Shown here piece by piece: positions 25,573-34,826 of a DNA stretch of 48,319 nucleotides (positions within the stretch are counted from its first letter, which is position 1; the number at the start of each line of letters is the position of its first letter). The position numbers and the translations under genes are program-made. The DNA is from Sedimentisphaerales bacterium. Lineage in GTDB: Bacteria; Planctomycetota; Phycisphaerae; Sedimentisphaerales; Anaerohalosphaeraceae. Under the pieces are notes generated by a model that had not been told where the DNA came from, searched no databases, and saw only the letters and a program-made list of their open reading frames with translations. The DNA lies in NCBI GenBank assembly GCA_016926155.1, contig JAFGPC010000102.1:1-48319 (forward strand), in the 5' to 3' direction.

Positions 25573-26191
25573 TTAGATTGCCTGCTGTGGACGAAGCAAC
25601 CGAATATGTACCTAGACAAAGTACTGGAAATATGGAAACGAGTGTATCCTGTCAATCTTTCTTCTACTATAAATGTCATCATCTAAAGACATCCTTGCAA
25701 TTAAGATTAACAGTTCTTTTTTGTCTAGTTTTATCCCGCCTGTTTTTTGAGCAAGAATCCATAGCTCTTTTATTATAATGGATTAATATCGTTCTGTCGG
25801 AGACTATGAGTTATCTGGATAAAGAAAAACTTTATTTTCTATTCTAAAATCCGGCAAATGAACGGATTTTATTAGGGAGTTGCTCTGTTGAAATTCTTCA
25901 AGTTTTTTGTAAAGGTAAGGATTTCAGGGGCAAAAAACGTTGTAATGTTGTCCAATGAGCCTTCACAACCAAGAAGGACAAAGTGTGATTGGTGTGTTTT
26001 TGCTGAGCTACATCTGGTCTTGAAATGAGGAAGGAACAATAAGTTTACCTTAATTGAGTGTATGGGACGAAATGAAAGAATACGAATTTATTTTCTCCGT
26101 TATGGGAAGAAGGGAGGTGAAGGCAATTAAGAAGGCTTATTCAAGTTAATAAGAGGAACAAACTGAAAAGTAATTTGGACGGAGGTATATT
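25573..26191. other. Long intergenic region without gene
   Basis: About 620 AT-rich bases before the 715-aa LamG protein. No frame with protein-like composition was seen. It contains one clear hairpin (25846-25870). A TATAAT near 25776 has no -35 at a suitable distance. GGAGG 6 nt before ATG 26192 is the ribosome-binding site of the next gene. Confidence 0.5.
25846..25870 (+). terminator. Candidate terminator hairpin
   Basis: AAAATCCG and CGGATTTT form an 8-bp stem with a 9-nt loop, with a T-rich arm on the right side. It lies about 275 bp after the pseudopilin stop. The stem is AT-rich, so the call is tentative; it could also be a protein-binding dyad. Confidence 0.4.
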
Positions 26192-28339
26192 ATGAAAGGA
26201 AAATTATATTTTCTGTGGGGGATGATGTTCCTGACCAACTTGATCGTTACCAGCACTCGAGCCGATCTGACACACCGGTATGCTTTTGATGATCCGAATG
26301 ATTATATCGGCGGAGCGGACGGCACTTTGGTGAACTTAACGGACAATGCATTGTTCACCAATGGTCGATTGGTCCTGGGAAACACGGGTGCTCAGGGATC
26401 CAACGCCAATGATGGCGACTATCTGGACTTGCCCAATGGAATGATCTCCACCAATGGCAATCAGGCGACATTTGAGTTCTGGTTAACCTGGGATGGACCA
26501 TCCGCCTCTAACTGGCAGGAGTTCATGTCATTCGGCACAAGCAATGCAGGGGAAGACTCCAGTGGCGGTGCAGGCTCTTCGACATATATCATGTTCACGC
26601 CACGAAGCGGTGATGCTGCTACCGGCAATAGACTTCGTTTTGGTTATCGATATGGGTCGACATCAACAGAGCGGTTTCTGGACCATAGCAGCGCCATGGC
26701 CATGGGTGAGGAGTGGCATGTAGTAGGAACTTGGGACGGAGCGGCCGGTATTGTTACCATGTATGTCAATGGCGAAGAGATCACATCGGGTGAAATTCAC
26801 TTTAACCTGTCCGACATGACGGACAATAACAACTGGCTTGGACGATCCCAGTGGCCTGATCCCATGTTTGTCGGCAACTATAATGAATTCCGCATCTACA
26901 ATCACGTGTTGACTGCCAAAGAAATCGCTGGGAATTACGCTGCCGGACCTGATGCCATGCCGGCCATTGTGGTCTTCCCGACGGATGAAGCGACGGACAT
27001 TGGATTGGCACCGACACTGGAATGGGAACCGGCTTCGATTATACCCGGGACATTGACTGAGTATGACATATACTTTGGAGAGGATCCGGACGCCGTCGCC
27101 TTGGCCACAACAGCGGACACATCGGGTATCTATCAGGGCACGGTGAATGCCGTAATAAACACGCATGGATTGGATTCTTTGGAGACCGACAAGACATACT
27201 ACTGGCGTATTGACCAGATTGCCGTGAAGGATCCTAACATCTTCGTCGTGCCCGGTCCCGTATGGAGCTTCGAGACGATTAAGACACTGCCGATTCTAAC
27301 CGGTCCGGAGGATATACGTGTGTGTCCCGATGCTCCTGCAACTTTTGCATCAGGCATCGATTCCCAAACGGCCGTTGTCAGTTGTGAATGGTACAAAGTA
27401 GTGGGTGAGTTAGAAGATACCAGTGACGACATCTTACTCGTCGACGGAGAGAAATACGTGACCTTCTGTGGAGAGACAGAAACCACATTGACTATCAATG
27501 ATGTGACAGCAGATGATGTCGGCCAGTATTATTGTCTGGTCGCTAATGCGGCCGGCCCGGAAGCCTCTATGGCAGCATCGTTAGGATTAAAGCTACTGAT
27601 GGCACATTACGAGTTCGAAACAGCCGCCGACCCGAACGTGCCCGATAGTTCCGGTGAAAGTAACGTCGGTACTGCCGCAGGTGATCCGACTCTGGTTGCC
27701 GGTCTTGTCGGTAATGGCGCATTTGAATTCGATGGAGATGACAATGTTGCAATCCCACGGATGATCCAGGATGACTTTACGATTTCCGTATGGGTCAAGA
27801 CTACACAGACGATCTCCAACACAGGCAGTGGATGGTGGACCGGTGCGGGTCTGGTCAATGGGGAGATGCCCGGAGTAGTTAATGATTTCGGATTGCAGCT
27901 TCTTGGATCAAAAGCCAGTATCGCTGTGGAGGGAACACAACTTGCTTCTGATACCAACATTAACGATGATGTATGGCATCATGTCGCCTTTACTCGAACT
28001 CGTTCCACAGGCCAGATGAAGCTATATGTCGATGGGCAAATGGAAGTGGAGGGAACCGGCAATACAGCATCTTTGACGGTACCGACCGGCTTGCAAATCG
28101 GTAAACAACAAACTGGCAGCGGTTACTTTATCGGGCGTATCGACGACGTGCGTGTTTATGATTACGCGCTAAATGAACTGGAAATCGCCGATCTGGTTTA
28201 CACCGTGACAGGGGAACCCATCTGTACCGGAGAAGTACTGTATGATTTCAATAACGATTGCGAAGTCAGTCTTGAGGATTTTGCTATATTTGCATCAGAA
28301 TGGTTGAATTGTAAGTGGTATCCACAGTGTTTTGAATAG
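26192..28339 (+). CDS. Exported LamG - FN3 - Ig - LamG - dockerin protein
   Basis: A 715-residue protein with signal peptide (to about residue 25, ending T-R-A-D). The first LamG domain (about 26-247) contains G-D-Y-L-D-L-P-N-G and G-R-S-Q-W. A fibronectin-III-like domain (about 250-370) has Y-Y-W-R-I-D and P-V-W-S-F-E-T. An Ig-like domain (about 372-468) shows C-E-W-Y-K and the closing D-V-G-Q-Y-Y-C. A second LamG (about 470-675) contains F-E-F-D-G-D-D. The terminal dockerin reads D-F-N-N-D-C-E-V-S-L-E-D-F-A. No enzyme domain is present; carbohydrate binding or surface display is the likely job. Its first LamG domain is closely similar to that of the next gene, pointing to tandem duplication. 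It has its own terminator downstream. Confidence 0.87.
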   Translation: MKGKLYFLWGMMFLTNLIVTSTRADLTHRYAFDDPNDYIGGADGTLVNLTDNALFTNGRLVLGNTGAQGSNANDGDYLDLPNGMISTNGNQATFEFWLTWDGPSASNWQEFMSFGTSNAGEDSSGGAGSSTYIMFTPRSGDAATGNRLRFGYRYGSTSTERFLDHSSAMAMGEEWHVVGTWDGAAGIVTMYVNGEEITSGEIHFNLSDMTDNNNWLGRSQWPDPMFVGNYNEFRIYNHVLTAKEIAGNYAAGPDAMPAIVVFPTDEATDIGLAPTLEWEPASIIPGTLTEYDIYFGEDPDAVALATTADTSGIYQGTVNAVINTHGLDSLETDKTYYWRIDQIAVKDPNIFVVPGPVWSFETIKTLPILTGPEDIRVCPDAPATFASGIDSQTAVVSCEWYKVVGELEDTSDDILLVDGEKYVTFCGETETTLTINDVTADDVGQYYCLVANAAGPEASMAASLGLKLLMAHYEFETAADPNVPDSSGESNVGTAAGDPTLVAGLVGNGAFEFDGDDNVAIPRMIQDDFTISVWVKTTQTISNTGSGWWTGAGLVNGEMPGVVNDFGLQLLGSKASIAVEGTQLASDTNINDDVWHHVAFTRTRSTGQMKLYVDGQMEVEGTGNTASLTVPTGLQIGKQQTGSGYFIGRIDDVRVYDYALNELEIADLVYTVTGEPICTGEVLYDFNNDCEVSLEDFAIFASEWLNCKWYPQCFE

Positions 28340-28392
28340 CCTGTGCAGCCTGTGTAATAGCACAGATATCCTGATATGAAAGGATTTCATAA

Positions 28393-28431
28393 GGGGCCTG
28401 CACTTATTCAGGGTGCAGGCTCCCTATTTTC
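28393..28431 (+). terminator. Rho-independent terminator
   Basis: GCCTGCAC (28396-28403) pairs with GTGCAGGC (28413-28420), the stem being extended by GGG/CCC on the outside, and TATTTTCT follows. It lies 54 bp after the stop of the 715-aa protein gene. Confidence 0.8.
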
Positions 28432-28499
28432 TCATGCAAATAGAGTCATTATTTCGAATAAGATTTCATGCAGGTCAATCGAGGAACGGTGATCTTTAT

Positions 28500-31400
28500 A
28501 TGAGCAAATGGCGTGGTGTTGATCGTATGCGAAAACTGATGATTTTTACTGTGGTTTTTTTGGTAATCGCGACTGTACGTGGCGAACTGACACACCGATA
28601 CAGCTTTGGCGGCAATACAAATGATATAGTTGGAAGTGCTCATGGAATCCTCATTAACAATACCGGTCAGGCCGGGTTTTCCAACGGTCGATTGATCCTT
28701 GGGAACGACGGATCACAGCTTTCAGCCAGTAACGACGGCGACTATATTGATCTACCCAACGGCATGATTTCTGCCAATGGGAATCAGGCCACTTTCGAAT
28801 TTTGGGTTACCTGGTACGATACCACCGGGGGCGTATGGCAGGAATTTATGTCCTTCGGTACAAGTGACTACGGCGAAGACTCCAGTACCGGTGCCGGCAA
28901 TTCCACCTATATTATGATGACGCCTCGGGCAGGCAGTGATTCAAGACATTTGAGGTGTGGTTATCGACTAGGCCAAACTGCCAATGAACGAGTAATCGAT
29001 CATTCAGCAGCCATGACGTTAGGTGAAGAAATGCATATTGTGCTGGTATGGGATGGCGATAATACTACCGTAACCATGTATGTAGACGGTGAACAGACAG
29101 CGCAGGACACTGCTACTCATATTGACCTGAGCGCAATGCTGGACAATAACAATTGGTTGGGGCGTTCGCAATGGAACGATGAGATGTTCATCGGGAGTTA
29201 CAATGAGTTCCGTATTTACAACGAGACCTTGTCAGACGATCAGGTTATGGTCAACTACCTTGCAGGGCCAGACCAAATTGCCGGCTTTCTGCCGCTGGCA
29301 TCTAATCCCAGCCCTCCGGATGGAGCCATGAATATCCCTTTGGATACAACGCTTTCCTGGCAGGTACAGATCAGTCCCCACTTGGCCGGACATCGTGTAT
29401 ACTTGGGGACCACTGCGGAGAGCGTCATATCAGCCACGCCGGAAACAAATGGAATATATCGTATATCTCTGTCTCCGGCTGTCATGCAGTATACCCCAGA
29501 GGATCTGGATATGGGGCGGGATTACTACTGGCGGATTGATGAAGTCGGCACAGAAGGACAGGTCTTTGGTGGAGTAATATGGCACTTTCAAACCGGCGAT
29601 TGTCGTGCCTCCGAGCCAATCCCTTCTGACGGTGCCGTACATGTCCCTATCCAGATGAATCTGTCATGGAACGAGGGCTTTAATGCGATTGCCTACAATG
29701 TCTACATGGGAACTGATCCGAATCATTTGACCCGCATTACCGAAAACCTTCAACAGAATTCTTATGCCATTTCATCTCTGGATTATGTAACACAATATTT
29801 CTGGCGTGTTGACTCCATCCAGCCCGATGGAAATCCAGAAACAGGACTGGTCTGGACTTTTACTACACAGGTCAAGCCCCCGCCTTGTTTACCCGGAGAT
29901 CTGGACGGAAATTGCCATGTGGATCTTGCGGATATGCTTGTTCTTGCCGACCAATGGATGTCGGACGGCTTCTGCAGTGGCTTTGACTGTGCGGATATGG
30001 ATCAATCGGGATGGGTGGACGGTGGTGATTTCTCCAAACTGGCTGAAAACTGGCAAAAGAAAAAGACCGATTCCATTGTAATCAACGAGATCCATTATCA
30101 TCCGGATGAAAACACCGAACCGATAGAGTTCATTGAACTCTACAATGCCGGCATACGAACTGTGGATTTGTCGAACTGGCAGATCAGTGGAGCGGTGGAC
30201 TATGTAATCCCCGAAGGCACATGGCTTACAACGGGCATTTTTTTAGTCATAGGAGAAAATCCCGAATCAATAGAACAGAAATTCGGTGTTGTCGCCCTGG
30301 GTCCCTTTGAGGGACATCTGGACAATACCGGAGAGAGGCTTATCCTGCGGGATGTGCTGGGCAACAAAGTGGATGAAGTGGAATACAAGAATGAATTCCC
30401 CTGGCCTATAGCCGCCGATGGGGAAGGCGCCTCCATGGAATTGCTCAATCCGTATCTGGATAATAATCTGGCGGGCAGTTGGAGGGCAAGTGGATATACC
30501 GAACCGGAATCTGTTCGGGAGCCGGAATACCTTCTCCCCGCACAATCCAATCAATGGCGATACCGCAAAGGGATATCCGAGCCCCAGTCTGGATGGCAGG
30601 AGATCGATTATATCGAAGATACTTCCTGGCAGAATGGGCAAACGAGTATCGGTTACGATGATAACGATGACAATACTCTGTTGGATGATATGGAAGATTA
30701 TTACGTCAGCGTCTATCTTCGTCATGAATTCATTATCGCCAGCGAAGATGATATCCCTCTACAACTGAAGATGAATGTCTATGTCGATGATGGCTGTGTC
30801 ATATGGATCAATGGTCAGGAAATCACTCCGCGACTACATGTTGCTGAAGGTGATTTACCCTATAATGTTTCTTCCGATATGGTTGACAATCACGAGAGCG
30901 AGTGGGAGACAATTTCTATACCTGATCCGGCAAATATATTGCGCGTAGGAAAAAATGTTATAGCAATCCATGCCGTCAATGACGGAGTCAGCAGCAGCGA
31001 TTTTTCGATCGATGTTTCTTTGTATGCCATTTATCATTCCGGACAAGATCAAAACGGCACATTTGGTCTGCCGAGTCCCGGTACACCAAACCATGTCCTC
31101 ACCCAGGATATTCCCCCCCAGATCCGACAGGTTACCCACACTCCCGATCAACCTGCCTCGGATGACACCCCGGTCATTACGGTGAAAGTCACGGATCCCG
31201 ATTCTGTATCCAGCGTGGAGTTGATATATCAAGTGGTCCTTCCGGGGCAATACGTACCTTCTCACTTCCCAGTGCCCATTGGTGTACTTCAGGATGATCC
31301 CGACTTCCTGCCCCAGAAGAATCCGGATTATTTTAATTCGGCAAATTGGACAATTATTCCCATGGTTGATACCGGCACCAATGGAGATTTGTATCCTGAT

Positions 31401-34400
31401 GACAGTATCTTTTCTGTAACGTTACCAAGTCAAATCCATCGAACATTGGTACGATATCGTATCCATGCAACAGATGGACTTGGCAATGATATTACAGTTC
31501 CCTATGCAGATGATCCATCTCTGAACTTTGCATATTTCGTCTATGATGGGATTCCTCCGTACGAGGGAATCACGACCGAGACGCTCGAATCGTTACCGAT
31601 TTATCACTTAATCACCCGAAGCGAAGACATGTATGAATGTCTGGGGTATACGCCCGGCTCTCAGATCGATCAGTACTACAACAATGCCGCCAATCCCGCT
31701 CGATTTGCATACAACTGGTGGGGAACGATGGTCTATGATGATGTGGTCTATGATCATGTTCGTTATCGTCTTCGGGGAGCCAACGGTCGATATCTTGGAG
31801 GAAATACAAAACGAAGCATGCGTTTTCGTTTTAACCGGGGCCGTTATTTCCAGGCACGAGATAAAGAAGGGGAAAAGTTTGATCAGAAATGGCAAACTCT
31901 GACAACCTACAAGGGATTTGACAACCGTCTCACACTGACGTATGCATTGAATGAGCATATCAATTACTTCCTGTTCAATCAGGTCGGTGTGCCGACTCCA
32001 GAATCATATTATTTCCATTTCCGTGTTATCAACAACGAGTTTGAAGCACCGGATCCATGGCGGGGTGATTTTTGGGGACTTGGTTTCGTCTCGGAGACGT
32101 ACGACGTACGATTCCTGGAAAACCACAATCTGGAAAAAGGCAATCTATATAAGCTGATCAATTCCACAACAGACGCCAAGAAACAACAGCGCTACCAGGG
32201 CCCGAATGCCGTGGCCGACGGATCGGATCATGACAACACCGAATCCTCTCTGAATGGTTCTCGATCCAGCGACTGGATTCGCAATCATGTTCGACTGGAC
32301 AAGTGGTATCAATATCACGCGCTGGCCCAGGCCATTCGGCATTATGATTACTGGCCCAGTGCGAACAAGAATGCCGCCTGGTATTTTGAGCCTGATTATC
32401 GACCTGAAAATAGTTACTTGGGACTTATGTGGACTCTTCCGTGGGATACTGATGCGAGTTGGGGACCGACCTGGAACGAAGGACAGGATCGTGTTTATGC
32501 CAGTATTTTCCCGTCTCATCCTGAATTGCAAATCGATTACTACAATGCAGTACGGGAGGTCTATGATCTCCTATGGCAGCCGGATCAGATCGAGCCGCTG
32601 ATCGATGAATTTGCCAGTTCGATTGCCACCTTTGTCCAGGCCGATCGGATTCGCTGGCTAAATGCCCCCACAGATGCAGGCAACTATAATGGTTTGTTGC
32701 AATCCAGTGCAGGGATACAGGGATTGGCAGCATATGTTCAGGATATGAAGAATTTCGCATTTATCGGCGGTTATTGGCCCGGTGGAGGCGTAGAATCCGG
32801 AGGGCGGGCCATTTTCCTTGAAAGTCTGGCCAATACAGATCAAAACCAGTTTCCACAGACACCGTCCATCGAATATATCGGACCGGCCGGATTCCCTACA
32901 AATCGACTGATCTTCCGAACCAGCGCATTCAGTGATCCACAAGGGAGCAGCACTTTTTCCGCCCTGAAATGGCGCATTGCGGAAGTAACAGACCAGAATA
33001 ATCCCTTGTACGATCCCTCCAAAACGCGAAAGTACGAAATCAAGGCCACATGGGAAAGCCAGGAAATTAAAGACTTTACAAACATCACCACAATGCCTGC
33101 AAGCCAGTTGAAGTCGGGGCGCACATATCGTGTTCGCTGTCGCATGCAGGATACGAGTGATCGATGGAGTCACTGGTCTTCTCCCATTCAATTTATTGCA
33201 GGTGAACCACAACCGGAAGATATTCTCACAAACCTCCGCATCACCGAGATCATGTTCAATCCGCCCGAGGAGCAGGCCCCAGCTACTTATGACAACGATG
33301 AATTCGAGTTCATTGAATTGAAAAATATCGGTTCGGTCCCTCTTGACCTATCGAATGTTGAATTCACCGAAGGTGTCATATTCCGATTTTCCGACGGAAA
33401 GATATCTACTCTATTGCCTGGTGAACTCGTCCTTGTGGTTCGCAATACCACCGCATTTGAGGCACGATATGGTACCGATACGGTTGCCTTAGTCGCTGGG
33501 CAGTATGAGAGTGGACGACTGGATAATGAAGGGGAAAAGATCACACTGCAGGACGGGAATGAAGGTGTGATACTGTCGTTTGAATACGACACAGGACGGG
33601 GTTGGCCGATAGCTGCCGATGGAGCCGGACACTCAATGGTTCCTGTTGACAGCGCACTAATAAGAGATGGGATCGGCGTTCTAGGTCATGGGGGGAACTG
33701 GAGAGCCAGCTCGTATATGTATGGCTCACCCGGCCAGGACGATCCGGTTATATCACCAAGCGTCATGATTAACGAATTTGCCGCTCACACCGACTTCAAT
33801 GATCCGGCCTATCCCCAGCATGATTCGAATGACTGGATCGAATTGTTCAACATCTCCGATGACACAGTCTCCATGACTGACTGGTATCTAAGCGACGATA
33901 TTCATAATCTGAAAAAATGGCATATCGGCAACACGGAGATCCCCGCTGGTGGATTTGCCAGTTTTGATGAAGTCCATCACTTCCACAATCCAATCACAGC
34001 CGGCTTTGGATTGGATAAGGTCGGCGAAGAAGTGGCCCTTTCCTATCTGCCCGGAGATGATAGGGATCGCATTGTGGACTGTATCCGTTTTAAGGGGCAA
34101 GAAAATCTGACTACACTGGGCCGATATCCGGATGCAGACGCATCCTGGTTTTCCATGTCTCCCTCGCGCGACCAGCACAATTATGCCCCACAGGAACATA
34201 TCGTAATTCGTGATATTATGTATCATCCCGAAGCATTGGGAGAAGAGTACATTGAAATCTTTAATCCAACCGGAACAGCCGTCTTACTGGAAACATCCGC
34301 CGGCCCCTGGTGTATTAACGGACAGGTTGACTATTCCTTCGCCCAGGGAACCGTACTGGCGGAAGGCTCTCGCATGTTTATCGTCGGTTTTGATCCCATT

Positions 34401-34610
34401 ATAGAGGTCAGTCGATTTACCAACTTTCAAGCCTTTTATGAAACAGACTTTCTGACACCTGGTGTTGATATCGTCGGTCCCTGGTCGGATAATCTGTCCA
34501 ATACAGGCGGACGAGTTGCGTTAGAAAAACCATTGGAACCCGACTTGCCGGACACGACGACACCATGGGTAATCGTTCATGAAATTTGGTATGGCGATGA
34601 TTATCCATAA
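28500..34610 (+). CDS. Giant exported LamG / lamin-tail / CotH-like protein, prematurely terminated
   Basis: About 2036 residues. ATG 28500 has GGTGA 7 nt upstream; ATG 28527 (M-R-K-L) would give a more typical signal peptide. In order: LamG (about 27-257), two FN3-like domains (260-460, each with Y-x-W-R-I/V-D), a dockerin pair (464-522), a lamin-tail domain (523-660, V-I-N-E-I-H-Y-H-P), a beta-sandwich (684-850, W-I-N-G-Q-E), a CotH-like kinase region (about 1030-1445, G-D-F-W-G-L-G-F and G-N-L-Y-K-L), an FN3-like segment, and three more lamin-tail domains (1577-1740, 1756-1897, 1901-2036). CotH-type proteins are atypical kinases, but here the catalytic Asp positions cannot be assigned with certainty. 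The last lamin-tail domain is cut by a TAA where homologous domains have Trp, so the C terminus is probably lost. Confidence 0.83.
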   Translation: MSKWRGVDRMRKLMIFTVVFLVIATVRGELTHRYSFGGNTNDIVGSAHGILINNTGQAGFSNGRLILGNDGSQLSASNDGDYIDLPNGMISANGNQATFEFWVTWYDTTGGVWQEFMSFGTSDYGEDSSTGAGNSTYIMMTPRAGSDSRHLRCGYRLGQTANERVIDHSAAMTLGEEMHIVLVWDGDNTTVTMYVDGEQTAQDTATHIDLSAMLDNNNWLGRSQWNDEMFIGSYNEFRIYNETLSDDQVMVNYLAGPDQIAGFLPLASNPSPPDGAMNIPLDTTLSWQVQISPHLAGHRVYLGTTAESVISATPETNGIYRISLSPAVMQYTPEDLDMGRDYYWRIDEVGTEGQVFGGVIWHFQTGDCRASEPIPSDGAVHVPIQMNLSWNEGFNAIAYNVYMGTDPNHLTRITENLQQNSYAISSLDYVTQYFWRVDSIQPDGNPETGLVWTFTTQVKPPPCLPGDLDGNCHVDLADMLVLADQWMSDGFCSGFDCADMDQSGWVDGGDFSKLAENWQKKKTDSIVINEIHYHPDENTEPIEFIELYNAGIRTVDLSNWQISGAVDYVIPEGTWLTTGIFLVIGENPESIEQKFGVVALGPFEGHLDNTGERLILRDVLGNKVDEVEYKNEFPWPIAADGEGASMELLNPYLDNNLAGSWRASGYTEPESVREPEYLLPAQSNQWRYRKGISEPQSGWQEIDYIEDTSWQNGQTSIGYDDNDDNTLLDDMEDYYVSVYLRHEFIIASEDDIPLQLKMNVYVDDGCVIWINGQEITPRLHVAEGDLPYNVSSDMVDNHESEWETISIPDPANILRVGKNVIAIHAVNDGVSSSDFSIDVSLYAIYHSGQDQNGTFGLPSPGTPNHVLTQDIPPQIRQVTHTPDQPASDDTPVITVKVTDPDSVSSVELIYQVVLPGQYVPSHFPVPIGVLQDDPDFLPQKNPDYFNSANWTIIPMVDTGTNGDLYPDDSIFSVTLPSQIHRTLVRYRIHATDGLGNDITVPYADDPSLNFAYFVYDGIPPYEGITTETLESLPIYHLITRSEDMYECLGYTPGSQIDQYYNNAANPARFAYNWWGTMVYDDVVYDHVRYRLRGANGRYLGGNTKRSMRFRFNRGRYFQARDKEGEKFDQKWQTLTTYKGFDNRLTLTYALNEHINYFLFNQVGVPTPESYYFHFRVINNEFEAPDPWRGDFWGLGFVSETYDVRFLENHNLEKGNLYKLINSTTDAKKQQRYQGPNAVADGSDHDNTESSLNGSRSSDWIRNHVRLDKWYQYHALAQAIRHYDYWPSANKNAAWYFEPDYRPENSYLGLMWTLPWDTDASWGPTWNEGQDRVYASIFPSHPELQIDYYNAVREVYDLLWQPDQIEPLIDEFASSIATFVQADRIRWLNAPTDAGNYNGLLQSSAGIQGLAAYVQDMKNFAFIGGYWPGGGVESGGRAIFLESLANTDQNQFPQTPSIEYIGPAGFPTNRLIFRTSAFSDPQGSSTFSALKWRIAEVTDQNNPLYDPSKTRKYEIKATWESQEIKDFTNITTMPASQLKSGRTYRVRCRMQDTSDRWSHWSSPIQFIAGEPQPEDILTNLRITEIMFNPPEEQAPATYDNDEFEFIELKNIGSVPLDLSNVEFTEGVIFRFSDGKISTLLPGELVLVVRNTTAFEARYGTDTVALVAGQYESGRLDNEGEKITLQDGNEGVILSFEYDTGRGWPIAADGAGHSMVPVDSALIRDGIGVLGHGGNWRASSYMYGSPGQDDPVISPSVMINEFAAHTDFNDPAYPQHDSNDWIELFNISDDTVSMTDWYLSDDIHNLKKWHIGNTEIPAGGFASFDEVHHFHNPITAGFGLDKVGEEVALSYLPGDDRDRIVDCIRFKGQENLTTLGRYPDADASWFSMSPSRDQHNYAPQEHIVIRDIMYHPEALGEEYIEIFNPTGTAVLLETSAGPWCINGQVDYSFAQGTVLAEGSRMFIVGFDPIIEVSRFTNFQAFYETDFLTPGVDIVGPWSDNLSNTGGRVALEKPLEPDLPDTTTPWVIVHEIWYGDDYP

Positions 34611-34646
34611 CCTTCTAAGGCGGACGGATTAGGCAAGTACCTGTAA
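34608..34646 (+). pseudogene. Untranslated continuation of the fourth lamin-tail domain
   Basis: In the same frame behind TAA 34608 the sequence reads P-S-K-A-D-G-L-G-K-Y-L before a second TAA at 34644-34646. The other lamin-tail domains of this protein have P-W-P-I-A-A-D-G-E-G and G-W-P-I-A-A-D-G-A-G at that place. The stop therefore stands in the Trp position, and conserved coding text continues after it. This marks a recent 3' truncation. Confidence 0.65.
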
Positions 34647-34761
34647 AACCTGTCCGGTTATCCGGCATTCTAACTGGTGTATTGCGGGGGTTGTGTGCGC
34701 AAGACTCGCGTGTCATTTTCTGATTCTCTGTGCAACTGTAAACACGCCCCTACAAAATCTT

Positions 34762-34800
34762 AATATCCACTCCGACGGACTACTCGTCGGAGTGGATATT
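34762..34800. terminator. Bidirectional terminator between convergent genes
   Basis: A perfect 16-bp stem (AATATCCACTCCGACG and its complement) has a 7-nt loop. It lies between the convergent ends of the lamin-tail protein (34610) and the minus-strand LamG protein (34827). TATT on the right and AATA on the left give short T-rich exits on both strands. Confidence 0.75.
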
Positions 34801-34826
34801 TATCTCATATTACTCTACACGTTTGT

